The notes: generated by a model from the sequence alone, not told the origin. A DNA stretch of 64,000 bases from Symsagittifera roscoffensis (GCF_963678635.1 NC_087063.1:63285290-63349289), one strand, 5' to 3'; numbered from the stretch's first letter, positions 10,701 to 20,991 are shown. Made by a program: numbers and translations.

Positions 10701-11040
10701 GCAATCGAATGACTGCGATGCCGTGGTATTGCTACTTTTTGTAAAAAATCGTCAAGTTTCAAAGTAGTTCTATCGACCATTACTGAAGCTAGTAATTGCA
10801 CTGTTCGATATTTGTTTGCCAATTTTTTTCCTGCTATTTCGTCAAGAATTTTGGCTTTTACAAATTTTCGATCAATATCTGATGTTATTGAATAGCGATT
10901 CGACAATTGTTGCTCTATACTTTTCTTGGTCATCGAAGAGTCGTTTGTCGTATCGGGCCAGTCATTCGTTTTTTTGTGCTTCCCGATTCGTATGTCGGTT
11001 TGTTTGTCGGTACGCCGAGTCGTATCGGTTTTTTGTCGAT
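7745..11040 (-). pseudogene. unknown duplicated gene, copy A, frameshifted and interrupted
   Basis: Copy A of a unit whose copy B is at 11041-13170. It matches B almost base for base from 7745 to about 9585 (offset about 3298), then again from about 10745 to 11040. On the minus strand protein-like readings appear in changing frames: an N-terminal Lys/Glu-rich helical piece (10933-10673), a central piece with two GP/PGK motifs (9463-9227), a PETGK-containing piece (9199-8996), a Cys/His-containing piece (8743-8474), a short hydrophobic, membrane-like segment FRFYVLGVFVCTAAAVA inside a reading at 8418-8227, and a charged helical tail (about 8210-7950). The repeated frame changes and stops show it is broken. 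I do not recognise the family. It could be a decayed host gene or an unknown mobile or viral gene. Confidence 0.5.
9588..10745. other. about 1.16 kb of foreign sequence splitting copy A
   Basis: Copy B runs without interruption from its KTYEE-coding bases to the upstream TTLELE-coding bases. In copy A the same two points are separated by this block. Open frames on both strands (9988-9683 minus; 10064-10375 plus) match nothing I know. I find no terminal inverted repeats or clear target-site duplication, and no splice sites at the edges that would make it an intron. It is probably an insertion or a local rearrangement. Confidence 0.5.
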
Positions 11041-13170
11041 CTGCGGCTATAATTCAGCTCTATGTTTCCTTAGAGCCCCGATTGCAGGAACCTTACTTTC
11101 ACCACCAGTTTGACATTGTTCCATCAAAAATGGTCGCTTGTCATTGACGTAAATAGCTGAAAAAGTACTCCCCGGAAGTAGCTGGTAAGATGTCAGATCA
11201 GTAACTGTATCAGAATAAAAAGAGTCAACAAAGTGTTCTAACTTCAAAAACTTGAAATCAGGACCCACATTTTTCCGGCACCAGATGGCTGCAGGACACA
11301 GTTTTTTTTGCCAGCTCTTTCATTTGGTTTTCGCCAAGTATCTCTAGATTCCAATTCAGTTGTTGACTCGTTTCCAGCTACTCGCTTTTGCAGTCGTTCC
11401 TCTACAGTCATCGTTTCTTTGACCAAATTTTTGTCATCTTTCAGCAGCACAAAGCAGTTAGTTGCCTTGGAATGTCCCCAAAGAACGGTTTGAACATTGT
11501 CTTTGGTTAGGACAGTACCTACTAAATCATGGATCTATTTTTCCACCATAGCTAGTGGTGCTAGATTCGGTTTTGCTTTTTTCCGCAACTGCTGCCGCTG
11601 TACATACGAAAATACCCAACACATAAAAACGCAAACCAGAAAACAGTAGACTAGATGGACGCTTTTCACCAACAGCACTTTTTGGAAATTCCAGACTTTT
11701 TGACATATTTAAAAATACAACGCGATAGGATTGGTTCCTCCCAAGATGTCTCTCGGATTCTTTAGAAAACTACGTGTGCACTTGCTAGATTTAAAGAATT
11801 TGGGGAATGGAAAGAAAAATAAATCGAGACACAATGGGTCTTGCTTATGCAATATTCCTCAGCCTCGCATTGTCCTACTATGGAAATTCGGTTCGCATGT
11901 CGGTTGGATTTTTCGCGAGCTTGAAAAGTATGTTCCCAGGGACTTCGTAAGAAATTGCTCACAACAAGCTGTGGTATTAGGAGTTCTTTTAGTTTGGAGG
12001 GGGTCAATCCTTGTTCTGCAAAGATAAGCACCGAAACTTGATACTAGATTTCAGCCGACTTCTCGTACTCTGAAGCGTTATAACAACCTCTTGCTCTCAT
12101 TAATTTTGTGCATTCCTTTAACCGCTTTCTCAAAAACTCATTGGCATCTTCGGTGGTGATGCACCCGAGAGATTTTCCAGAAAATTTTGAGACGAGACTC
12201 GGGTATATGGCTTGTAGCATTTTTACAGACTTAACATACGTATCTGTAATTTCTTTGGGGTGAACCACAACTTCATCGAGTAATCATGTGTTTGGCAACT
12301 GGACAAACGCATCGGATGTCTTCGATGCTAAACAGTGACGTCTTGGGTCACCTTTTCGAAATGGCACGTTGAGTTTAGATATTTTACCAGTCTCTGGCTC
12401 GGAAGTTGGTGAACCGAAGTCTGTAGTGTCTTTTGCACATACTGTGGGAGCCACGAGACTCTATCAGATGACTGCTTTTTAGAGACACCAATAACCAACA
12501 AGCAATATCCAAGGGAATTGGTTTGGCTCTACAACCAACCCAATTCTTGGTCGCCTGCTGTGGTGGGACCAAATTTCTGCTCCATAGCGTATCTGCTGTC
12601 TTTCCCTGGTACGATGAAACATTTGTCGATTAAGTAAGAAAAAACAACATATCCATCTTTGCAGGCACGGAAAGATCCGATTTGAACTTGAACAGATTTG
12701 AATTTCGTTGTTGAATTTCGCGTCATCGTAGCACTATCTGGCTCCAAAAGATAACATCTCTCCAAATGTTGATAAAATTAATTGAAAAGAGTACATTCAT
12801 AGAATTGAATTCTCAGTGCTTTAGGCCTTGGTTGTGGATTCCATTTACAAGGATTGACTCTTTGCTCTTAATTTCCTCATAGGTTTTTTCCAATTCCAAA
12901 GTAGTTCCCTCGTCCATTTCTGAAACTAGCAATGTTTGATATTTGTTTGCCAATTTATTTCCTGCTATTTCGTCAAGAATTTTGGCTTCTACAAAATTTC
13001 CATCTTTATCTGATGCTATTGAATAGCGATTCCACAATTGTTGCTCTATACTTTTCTTGGTCATCGAAGAGTCGTTTGTCGTATCGGGCCAGTCATTCAT
13101 TTTTTTGTGCTTCCCGATTCGTATGTCGGTTTGTTTGTCGGTACGCCGAGTCGTATCGGTTTTTTGTCGA
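11041..13170 (-). pseudogene. unknown duplicated gene, copy B, uninterrupted unit
   Basis: A 2.13 kb unit directly following copy A. Its right edge (13050-13170, ending GTATCGGTTTTTTGTCGAT) recurs at the junction with copy A (10918-11040), the pattern expected of a head-to-tail tandem duplication. The minus-strand N-terminal reading (13100-12813) is an open 95 codons, charged and probably coiled-coil (KTYEEIKSKESI). Later readings (12765-12529, 12268-12044, 12031-11762, 11450-11244, 11268-11047) lie in different frames, so at least several frameshifts separate them. Both copies share most of these breaks, so decay began before duplication. No family recognised; length and composition suggest a protein of roughly 600-700 residues originally. 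Confidence 0.5.
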
Positions 13171-13307
13171 TATTCGTGTCTGTTTTCATTGTCAGAATTG
13201 TTTGTCGGAAACTGAATTCGAAGTAGGAAACTGAAGTTCGTGTATCAGTGATGAATGAATAGAGGGTGTTATTACCAATTTGCCTAATCGGTTAAACTAA
13301 AAAAGGG

Positions 13308-13910
13308 TTATAGTGTGATTTTTATTTTGGCCTGACCGACCTGGCCAAACTTGGGTTAAGCTTCATAGCCAGCGGATAGACTTTACAGCCAACTAGAGTC
13401 ATATTGGTTTCTTTTGAGCCGTCAACTAAAAATGTCACTAGCTTTTCTTGAGTTTGATTAATTGATTTTCAAGTGATTAGATATCAAATTCCGTGATTAT
13501 CATACGCTCCTCAAAAGGTTAATTATGGTAAACGGAGAAAATCAATAAACTCTTGAATTACCCACATTAATTTTACCTTGTAATTATACCCTCGGTTATA
13601 CCCTTTTTTCTTATGGTTTTTAACTTGGCTTAATCGACTTGGCCACACTTGGGTTAAGCTTCATAGCCAGCGGATAGACTTCATACATACCCAATCAGAG
13701 TCATAAGTATATCGACACTTTTCAAGCCGTCAACTAAAAGAGTCACTAATTGTTTCTTGAGTTTGGTGAATTGGATTTTCAAGTGTTAGAGTTCATAATC
13801 CGTGATTATCATACGCTCCTCAAATGATTATGGTGATCGGGGGAGATCAATAATTCTTTAACTCTCTAAATTAACTTTATTTTGTAATTATACCCTTGTT
13901 TAAACCTTTT
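13308..13910 (+). repeat. 298-base tandem duplication
   Basis: TTGGGTTAAGCTTCATAGCC begins at 13351 and again at 13649, and the sequence between is matched throughout (GAGCCGTCAACTAAAA, TGATTATCATACGCTCCTCA, TTGTAATTATACCCT in each). The two units differ at many positions, so the duplication is old. No coding potential. Confidence 0.85.
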
Positions 13911-14059
13911 TTGCCTGTTATATGGCCCAACTTTTTGCTTTCTTGGAAAAAATTCTAGGGTTGAACATATTTCACTCTCTAGAAAATTTTTCCAGTAAAC
14001 AAATCACTAATTTTATCATCGTTTCTGAGTTGGATGTGTACTGGCGCCAAATACGGAAG

Positions 14060-14560
14060 AATTCCGTTCAGTTTTGCTAAATCTCAATACTGACAGGAGT
14101 TAACGGCGCCGTTCAGTCTATTGCCCATCCCGAAAACTGAAATAGTTTGTTCTAGTTTTGCAAAATCTCAATAGTTCTTGTTGCAGTTCAAATCAATCTT
14201 AAGTACTGATCAGTTCGGTCCAATTTCGTTCCAATTTCCAATCACAGTACAAAATTTAACTCAATGAAAAATATCAATATATAATGACTGAAAATCTTCA
14301 AGGAACTTCGAACAAGAAAAAACAATTACTGTCGAGCTCGTTGCAGTTGCAAAGTCCCCAATACTGGCAAATTTTTTCCAGTTGCAAAAATTCAAACACT
14401 GACAAGAATCCCAATTACTGACAAAAAAAGTCTGCAAAATCTCAAATACTGATTATAGTTTGTTGCAGTTCTGCAAAATCCCAAATACTGACAATAGATA
14501 GTTTGCTGCAGTTCTGCAAACTCCCGAATAGAGGCAATAAACAAAACATCAACCGTACAA
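14060..14560 (+). repeat. degenerate array of CAAAATCCCAAATACTGACA-type units
   Basis: Variants of a roughly 20-base core (CAAAATCTCAATACTGACAG, CAAAATCCCAAATACTGACA, CTCCCGAATAGAGGCAAT) recur at least seven times at irregular spacing of about 40-80 bases, often after GTTGCAGTTCTG. The complementary motif recurs at 58050-58250, and a looser form at 18170-18330. It looks like a worn short-unit satellite. Confidence 0.55.
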
Positions 14561-14667
14561 TTTCACCAATTGATTTAGGGGACTAATAACCGGGGATCTT
14601 GTTAACTATTTCTTCCCTATTGCAGTTAGGGGGGTACTTAGCGAGGTACAAAAATCGAGAGGGAATT

Positions 14668-14735
14668 TTAAGGGGAAGGGGGTGGGGTAGTTAAAAAGGT
14701 AAAAAATTTATGGGGGCATATTAGGGGGATATATC
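14668..14735 (+). other. G-rich tract with quadruplex-forming potential
   Basis: Runs GGGG, GGGGG and GGGG are packed at 14672-14687, followed by GGGGG near 14713 and again near 14724. Four or more G runs this close could form a G-quadruplex. It has no coding content. Confidence 0.4.
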
Positions 14736-14826
14736 TTTATAGGGTGATACTCCTCGGGTTGCATATACTCTACTATGGTGGGCAACCCTGGTCGTTACGA
14801 AGCTACCAGAGGTGAGAAAAAAAATA

Positions 14827-14850
14827 GATCCAAAACCGCGGTTTTGGATC
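14827..14850. repeat. perfect 24-base palindrome
   Basis: The 24 bases are their own reverse complement: GATCCAAAACCG on the left and its exact complement on the right, centred on CCGCGG. Half of the motif (AAAACCGCGGTT) recurs at 14944-14955. Possibly the end-to-end remnant of an inverted repeat or a protein-binding site. Confidence 0.8.
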
Positions 14851-14859
14851 CTGTTCTTT

Positions 14860-15900
14860 TCTGCCCTGTATGAAACCTTATGAAATATGCCATCAAGAGT
14901 TTTAATCTAAATTAGTATTTCTTCAAAACTGATTTTTTACTACTGAAAAACCGCGGTTGAACCTATCAATTAAATTTTCAGATCTAATTCGATTTTATTT
15001 TCGATTTGATTTCATTATCTATTACCGATCAATCCGATATTTGACTGGCTTTGAGTGCAAAAGTAAGTTTATGATTATCTTTAACGTTTTTCTTCAAGTG
15101 TCATCTTTTTTCACAAAATGGGTATTAAATGATTTCAAGGATAATAAAAACGTTTTGCATCTCAGATAACCTCTTGTAACTGATTGTTTGCAAAGGACGA
15201 CTGTGCTTAGCTTTCAGTTTATATACGAAGACTAAGGGTCTGATGGCATAGAGATAAAGAATATGGCTAAAAACCAGAGGTCCTTGGATCGAATAAGCGG
15301 CTGTGCAAGATGTTTTTAAAACAAAGAAATGAGTGTGCATCACAATTATTGTGGCCTTCAAGATTTTTTTTAAAAAACGTATATAATAAAAAAAAATTAA
15401 GGCTCACATTTCACAATTGAGGTACCGGTTCCACATCCTGTAGGCTATCACAAATTTTATGTGTCAAAAGTTCTAATTGATTTGATCCTGGATTCAAAGA
15501 AAAATGAAAAAGATAGTGTTTAGGAATAAAACATTCGCTCAAAAACTACACAGTGACGGAGCGTAGAAAAAGTACCTATTAATGACTGGCAGGCTTCAGT
15601 TACCTTAACTCGACTCGTTTCTCACCGTCTCGACCAAGCCAGTTGATTTTCTGGTCTGTTTAGGGCTAAGTAAAAAGTTACTATTTTAAGGCCATCAGTC
15701 AAACTACTTTTAAACAGCTTTCGTTTACATGCGAACACAACCACATATCTGGGTCTCGGATCCTCAGACTACGTGATTGCCATTAAAAACACTTCGCTTC
15801 CGCTTCCGTGATTTCTCTGTAAAAACGTCGTTATTACTCCCAATTCGTGGCACGGGAAGGTACTGCTCTCTACTCCTTCCCCACTGAAGCTTCCTCTCCA
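14860..15900. other. AT-rich sequence, nothing recognised
   Basis: Short open frames on both strands are low in complexity and match no family. No repeats of note. Confidence 0.45.
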
Positions 15901-15922
15901 ATTGTCGTGTCTAATTAGCTGT

Positions 15923-15949
15923 CTTATCGTGCGTGATCGTCACGATAAG
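15923..15949. repeat. 9-base inverted repeat hairpin
   Basis: CTTATCGTG (15923-15931) pairs perfectly with CACGATAAG (15941-15949) across a 9-base spacer. A second perfect 8-base pair, CTGTGCCA/TGGCACAG, occurs at about 16182-16208. No tRNA B-box follows either, so I do not call an RNA gene. Confidence 0.5.
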
Positions 15950-16440
15950 AGGCTTCGTTTTTCCTCTAATTTCCATTCAACTGTTTTTCACTATTTCAGC
16001 TGTTGTTCTGATTTTCATCACTTTTTTGCTCAAAATGGCCGTTTTCGCATTTCTCAGAAATGTGACGTCCGATTCGAATTTTTTTTAAATTTAAAACTCC
16101 CGAGTATTCTAAGCCTCGTTTGGAACAATTTCCTAACATTAGGGCCTCTAATTCTACTTTTGTGTTATGTCGGAAAATTGCGCTGTGCCAGTCTGGCGGA
16201 ATGGCACAGAGTTTGCGGTTTCCACTAAAATTTATTGGCTCTTTTTCGTTTTCCCCATCCTCACATATGAATTAATTTTATATTGTAAGGACCGTTTTGC
16301 TTTCGTAAATAGGGCTAACAATGTCACAGCCTAATTATGGTCCACATACCAATTTTTGTAACAACAACGATAATGTGAAAATAAATTAACCGTCTTAATT
16401 TTAATCCTTGACTGTTTTTGTTTTTCTTTTCATTTCCAGA

Positions 16441-16578
16441 GTGCGACCTACAGTTTTTGCAAAAAAAGGCAACATGGTCCGCCATTTTGCTGAAAAGCGA
16501 AGTGAGAAAAGGGATGCGAAACTGAAGAAACTGACTTGCATGTTCTGTGCAGAGCATGTGCTGTCGCCTGGATGTTAG
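16441..16578 (+). CDS. possible exon with a CxxC motif
   Basis: The frame opens after a strong acceptor-like TTTTCATTTCCAG (ending at 16439) and runs 45 codons to TAG. The peptide is basic (many Lys and Arg) with GNMVRHF near the start and LTCMFCAEH near the end, so one CxxC pair and a His, as in many short zinc fingers. That is too little to name a class. It begins the more GC-rich, coding-like stretch that contains the JmjC reading. It could be an exon of the same gene or a separate remnant. Confidence 0.3.
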   Translation: MRPTVFAKKGNMVRHFAEKRSEKRDAKLKKLTCMFCAEHVLSPGC

Positions 16579-16899
16579 GAGAGGATGAGAGCCAATCGAA
16601 GATCTGAGCTCAAACAAAAGCTGCCCTCTCCCACTAGGAAAAATTAAAATTTCCTATAAGTTATAAGTTATAAGTCACTAGGGATATTCACTAGGGATAG
16701 TCACTAGGGATATTACCATTCAGAGCGAAGCAGAAGAGGGTGAACTTGATCGGCGAGGATGAAATTGGCGATGATCAGAGTGAGTGAAATTGTGTGCTTT
16801 TGAATTAAGATACGAACCCATCGATCTATATGTTTTTTCGATTTCTTGATCATACTGTTTTTGTACTGAGCCAAATAATTCAGTCCACGTCTGCGCAAC

Positions 16900-17200
16900 T
16901 AGACTGTATCACGGCAACGACAAAGAAGCAGACGACGAGACGGACATTCGTATAAAATGCGTTGGGAACTAGCAGAAAGACGACCAAGACCAAGACGACG
17001 AGCAAGACGACCGCCTGGAACAAACATGAGTCGTGCAGAAATGGGCTTGATGTAAAGACTTCCTGACGCAAGCAGGAACCAAACGAGCCAGATGCGTCGA
17101 GCGGGTACAAGCAGGAATAATTGGCGAAGATTTTGTGTAAAATTGAGCCAGATGATGATGAACCCATTTTGACCATTCAAATTGTATTTAACAAAAGGCC
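16900..17200 (+). other. coding-like linker upstream of the JmjC reading
   Basis: GC content rises here, and one plus-strand frame, interrupted by a few stops, reads as a Lys/Thr-rich then acidic segment (for example KIEPDDDEPILTIQIVF at about 17138-17188). The minus strand also has two open frames of 93-98 codons, rich in Leu, Val and Ser, with no known domain. I favour the plus strand because of the JmjC exons that follow, but the evidence is thin. Confidence 0.25.
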
Positions 17201-17284
17201 GTATTTCTTTTATATAAAAGTATTCAATTCAATCAACATCACTGTTTAGCCCTCAATCAAAGTATATGATCAATTAAGCCAGCT

Positions 17285-17917
17285 GATGTACAAACTTTGT
17301 TCCGATCAATGCCGCCATTGTTCTGGAAGATCATTGATGCTGATGCTTCCTTGTCGGCCACCACGCTATTCTCTGTCACAAAAGAAGTCAAGGATGTGTC
17401 GTTGGGACACATACATAAAAAGAAATTGGAGAAGACAGAAGTACCAACGAAAAGTCAAGCTACCTGATGTTATTGCAGGCTGGTGCAATAACACCATATC
17501 ACCAGGATTTCTCCGGTAATTCTGTGGTGTTCATTTTAGTGGAAGGTTAAACAAAGTTTGGTGCACGTTTTTTTTCAACGAAATAAAGAAAAATTTTCAA
17601 TTCAGTTCTTTTCTCATTTAGGCTGCAAAACAATTTATTAGACGGCCCCGTCGGTCAACAACAAGTAGATATTCCAGGAGTATCTGATGCTGCAATCTCT
17701 GGGTTGGAAACCAATGTTTCCCGGAGATGTCCCTCGCTGTGATGCTGGAGGTTGTCAGAAAGTTGTTTTGACGGATCGCCAGTCCCTCCTTATGCCAGCT
17801 GGAATGATACACATGATTGAAACGCGTTCAGAGTCAGTGCCTCTGGGTGTCAATTTCATCCATCATGGACACCTGCTGACAGCTTCTAGAGCTTTCCGAC
17901 TTGAGCGGAAAGACTAA
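17285..17917 (+). pseudogene. JmjC-domain histone demethylase-like gene (KDM2/KDM7-like), decayed
   Basis: Two exon-like pieces encode most of a JmjC fold, the iron- and 2-oxoglutarate-dependent demethylase domain of nuclear chromatin enzymes. Piece 1 (17285-17545) starts FWKIIDADAS..., then after a one-base frameshift near 17460 continues YLMLLQAGAITPYHQDFSG. HQD (codons 17500-17508) supplies the first His and the Asp of the iron site. A GT donor after 17545 and a TTTCTCATTTAG acceptor ending at 17621 define a 76-base intron that splits a Gly codon, as phase requires. Piece 2 (17622-17917) begins with the Lys expected for 2-oxoglutarate (GCKTIY), then meets TAG at 17639 and 17666. It then runs cleanly through CQKVVLTDRQSLLMPAGMIH, whose His (17810-17812) is the third iron ligand, and VNFIHHG, matching the family's GNFLHS. 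All three iron ligands survive, yet one frameshift and two stops make it non-functional as read. Confidence 0.7.
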
Positions 17918-18169
17918 GATCCTTTCAGCAGCTGCAGCCCTGCTTTTCGGATGTTGGCTCTGATTAAGCTTATGGTGCATCTGTGGTTAGTTTCAAAGAT
18001 TAAACTGATACATTTTTGTCGAAACAAATGAAAATAGAGAAAGATACTTTTATAAAGTAAAACCAGAGACACGATACTGACGCAAGAATTAGAAGATCTG
18101 CAGGAGGTCTTGAGATTTCTGAACGCGCACGACAAAACCTTAGATAACCAGCTTTCCAGAATAATTATT

Positions 18170-18340
18170 CATCCCAGACACTGAAGTACTTACATCTGTA
18201 CCCCAGAAACTGAACCCATTCTAATAGCATACACTAAAATACTCAATTGGTCCCAAAAATTGAATTTCGTCAGCCCGTATCTAAAAAGCTTAATTCATCC
18301 CAAAAACTCAGAGTAAACCCTCATGCTAAACTTTGATAAT
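18170..18340 (+). repeat. short degenerate direct repeats
   Basis: Four or five variants of CCCAgAAACTGAA / CCCAAAAATTGAAT recur at 25-60 base spacing. They resemble the CCCAAATACTGAC repeats at 14.1-14.5 kb and 58.0-58.3 kb. Confidence 0.35.
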
Positions 18341-18664
18341 TTTTTTTAGGAAACCAACTGAGGAAAGGCTGGCGAATAAAGGACAGATGGACACTTATTA
18401 CAACACCATCGTGGGTCACGCGGAGCATTGTCTGTGGGAGCATTGGCCGCCCTAATATCAGTCAAAAGGGCGTGACGACTTTCTATTACCGAATTCGAAA
18501 AGGAATATTATGGGTACAGTTTTTTCAAAGAAAGTATACAAAATGTCTAGATTTATTCAATTACATTTTAAAAACTTTTTTTCTATAAATTTTAGCATGC
18601 AGTTTGAGTAAGTAACTGAAATAAAGAATTTCAGAAAACATGAAATGAATGAGCGAGCAGATAG

Positions 18665-18823
18665 GAAAGGTGTCCGATCTGTTGTGAAGAGGGTAGACTC
18701 GTACATCAGATCCATGATGGGGAGGTGGCGCACAAGCTGTGCTTTGTTTGCTGGCGGAAGAGGGCACATGAGTTTCATCCAAAGTGCCCCTTGGCGCCTC
18801 TCAGTAGCTTCTTGCTCTCGTAA
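18665..18823 (+). CDS. RING-like zinc-finger reading, fragment
   Basis: A 52-codon frame reads CPICCEEGRL, then VHQIHDGEVAHKLCFVCW and ends KCPLAPL before TAA. The spacing C-x2-C ... H-x-x-x-x-x-H-x2-C-x2-C ... C-P fits the RING type of ubiquitin ligases, and the His-Gly...His-x-x-Cys-x-x-Cys order is closest to the MDM2/MDM4 style. The expected last Cys after CP is Ala here, so one zinc site would be damaged. TAG stands just upstream (18662-18664) and no ATG is in frame, so this is an exon or a remnant. It lies about 0.75 kb after the JmjC pieces on the same strand. Confidence 0.45.
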   Translation, partial: ERCPICCEEGRLVHQIHDGEVAHKLCFVCWRKRAHEFHPKCPLAPLSSFLLS

Positions 18824-19055
18824 CTATTGCTTTTAACCTTGTTTTTTGTAAAACTAACTAAGCGTGGTGCCATGTGAACAACCTCTTTTTTCCACCTTTG
18901 ACCACTAACTTGAATCTTTCCAATGTAAAACCACAAAAGAACATGCAACACTTCCTCCATATCATTCATGTCTTACCTTTCTTTAGTTCCTCTGAAACAA
19001 GCGAGGATGAGGAGGCAAAAAAGATGAGGATGAAGAGGTAGGCGAGCAGATAAAG

Positions 19056-19241
19056 GTGCTTACAGTGGTGCCCTTCTGTGACTCGGATTCGGAGTCGGAA
19101 CCGGAGCAGCTGAGCAGTGTCTCCAACTTTGATCTGCTCTCGAGCAGTGACGAAGAGGAGAGCACTGCTTCGGCTGCTCTTACGTTTTCGTATGAGCTGG
19201 GGCGCGGTCTCGGGCACGGTCGCCGGCACGCTGTGGTCTGA
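19056..19241 (+). CDS. acidic, serine-rich reading, unknown
   Basis: An open frame of 61 codons with dense Ser-Asp-Glu clusters (CDSDSESEPEQLSS, SSSDEEEST), the kind of sequence phosphorylated by casein kinase 2 in nuclear proteins. It ends at TGA, but the following 120 bases keep the same flavour in the same frame (SSSDSDDNALPYNW). This suggests an interrupted longer segment. Same strand and GC-richer context as the RING-like and JmjC readings; may be another exon of a shared or neighbouring gene. Confidence 0.35.
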   Translation: MLTVVPFCDSDSESEPEQLSSVSNFDLLSSSDEEESTASAALTFSYELGRGLGHGRRHAVV

Positions 19242-19464
19242 GATGGCCGAATCGTCGACTCCTCTAGCGATAGTGACGATAACGCTTTACCCTATAATTG
19301 GGCAAGCGGGCGGAAGCGCAGTCACTGATGAGCAGCGCCGTTAGTAGCCGAGACTGCACAGCTGCCAAGCCGGATCGAGGCCGAGGACGCAAAACCGCTG
19401 GGTCATCCCAGCCTGGGGTCGGACCCTCCTCGTAAATGTTCAAAATCTCAAAATATATTACTAA

Positions 19465-19735
19465 ATAGGGTTATTAGAAAACTGTTTTTAGTGCAAATTC
19501 CGTCGCAGTGCGTCACATTATGCCTCTAACCCACATAGTCAGATCGCCCACACAGTCAGTTTATCAGTTAGATTCAAAATATCAAATCCAAAAAATATTA
19601 TTAAAATAATTATGACTAGGTTTTTATAAGAAAACTGTTTTTTTAGTGCAAATGCCGCCATCATCAGAGCCATTACTTTTGTATTAGTGCCTCTCATCAC
19701 CCACAGAGTCAGATCGCCTACACAGTTTTGCAAAA
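19465..19735 (+). repeat. tandem duplication of about 155-165 bases
   Basis: GAAAACTGTTTTTAGTGCAAAT.CCG occurs at about 19477 and 19630, and CAGATCGCC.ACACAGT at about 19541 and 19710, in the same order. The copies differ by small insertions. No coding content. Confidence 0.7.
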
Positions 19736-19739
19736 ACAA

Positions 19740-20090
19740 ATTTCAATTTCATACCTTGTTGGGAAAGCTGTCTTTCAGCCATCAAGCCGTGTCTGCGTGG
19801 CTCTGCTCATTTCAAAATATTATGGTCCATTTTTGCAACAAAACTTGCTACGGTTATGAGTTTTTGATGAAAGGGCTTGCACTTAGATTCAACACTAAAG
19901 TTCACATTTTTTTATGTTAATATCAAATGTACAAAGTTGTTCGGTCAATTCAAAATTGGCTCAGCTTAGATTTAGATGGCGAAAGTACCAAAATCCGTTC
20001 CTGCAAGCCGTCGTCCATTTCTGCAAGCCGTCGAACTTAAAACTGCCTCGCAAGCCGTGCATCGCAAGTCCAGAAACTCTTAATATCATT
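19740..20090. other. no recognised gene
   Basis: A 77-codon plus-strand frame (to 19920) and another just after it (19914-20192) do not resemble known proteins. The latter part runs into the repeat array. Confidence 0.4.
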
Positions 20091-20802
20091 CCAAATGCAA
20101 TGATCTTCACTAAAAACGAAATAATGCCTGGGAGATTGGTTAAGGCACTGTCTGAAAGAACCATGCTGTTATTCTTCGAACTCTTCAGCTGACGAAATGA
20201 ATGAAAATATTTGACTTACTTTCGTTTTTTTCCGGTTAAAGATACTTCACTTGACTCTTCATTTTGAATACGCTCAAACATCAGAATCCAAACACATCAA
20301 CGATTCGAGTACAATTTGTGGGAAAAGAAAATTAAATTCAATAAGAGAAGTAAAGACAAATTTATCTGAAGAAAAATTCAACAAACATACAAGACTACAA
20401 ATACCATAGTGATCTATTGAGACAAGAAAGACGCTTTGTCGAAGTTGGAGTTTTCAAGGGAAAGTATTCAGAAACAGCCAAAACAGCTAAGGAGACAAAT
20501 ACTTCAACAAAAACACCAGACTATGATTACCATAGTGAGCTATTGAGACAACACAGACGCTTTCTCTGAGGTGGAGATTTCAAGGGAAAGGATTCAGAAA
20601 GAACAAAAAAATTGATCCAATTGCTCAACAAAATTTAATAACAATTTTTTATTTTTCCTCCTGTATTTTTAGTTACAGCTCGTGTTAGTTTTTCTTTTCA
20701 GTTTTCAGAGGACTTTTCAGTTCAGTTTTCGAAAAACAAAATCGAGCCGTCCAACAAAAATACTGATGAGTGCGATGATAATTTTTGAACCAACTGAACC
20801 AT

Positions 20803-20823
20803 CTCATCTCAAATACTGATGAG
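20803..20823 (+). repeat. CTCATC/GATGAG hairpin motif, first perfect copy
   Basis: CTCATC and GATGAG flank a 9-base loop TCAAATACT, giving a 6-base-pair stem. The same hairpin, perfect or with one change, recurs at about 20855, 21706, 21757, 21807, 22170, 22225, 22273, 22630, 22682 and 22734. Where a base in one arm has changed, the pairing is usually lost, so I cannot claim compensatory change. Confidence 0.6.
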
Positions 20824-20991
20824 TGACTTAGCTGCCATTTCAAACTGAACCATCTCATCTCAAATACTGATGAGTGACTTAACTGGCCCCATTTCAAACA
20901 TGAATTGTCAATTCAAAACCTTAACAGCCGTTTCAAACCCATTTCAAAACACTTCAAAAACCAGATAATGCCTGGCAGATTGGTTTAAGCA

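Noticed and set aside
16160-16230. Possible tRNA, because of an 8-base stem and a TGGC..A box-like start
   Set aside because: No B-box and no acceptor stem could be drawn.
19322-19362. Hammerhead-ribozyme-like stretch: GCAGTC, CTGATGAG, then GACTGC
   Set aside because: The flanking GCAGTC/GACTGC pair and CTGATGAG are present, but the required GAAA segment after the second stem is missing (CCGAGA instead), so the core cannot form.
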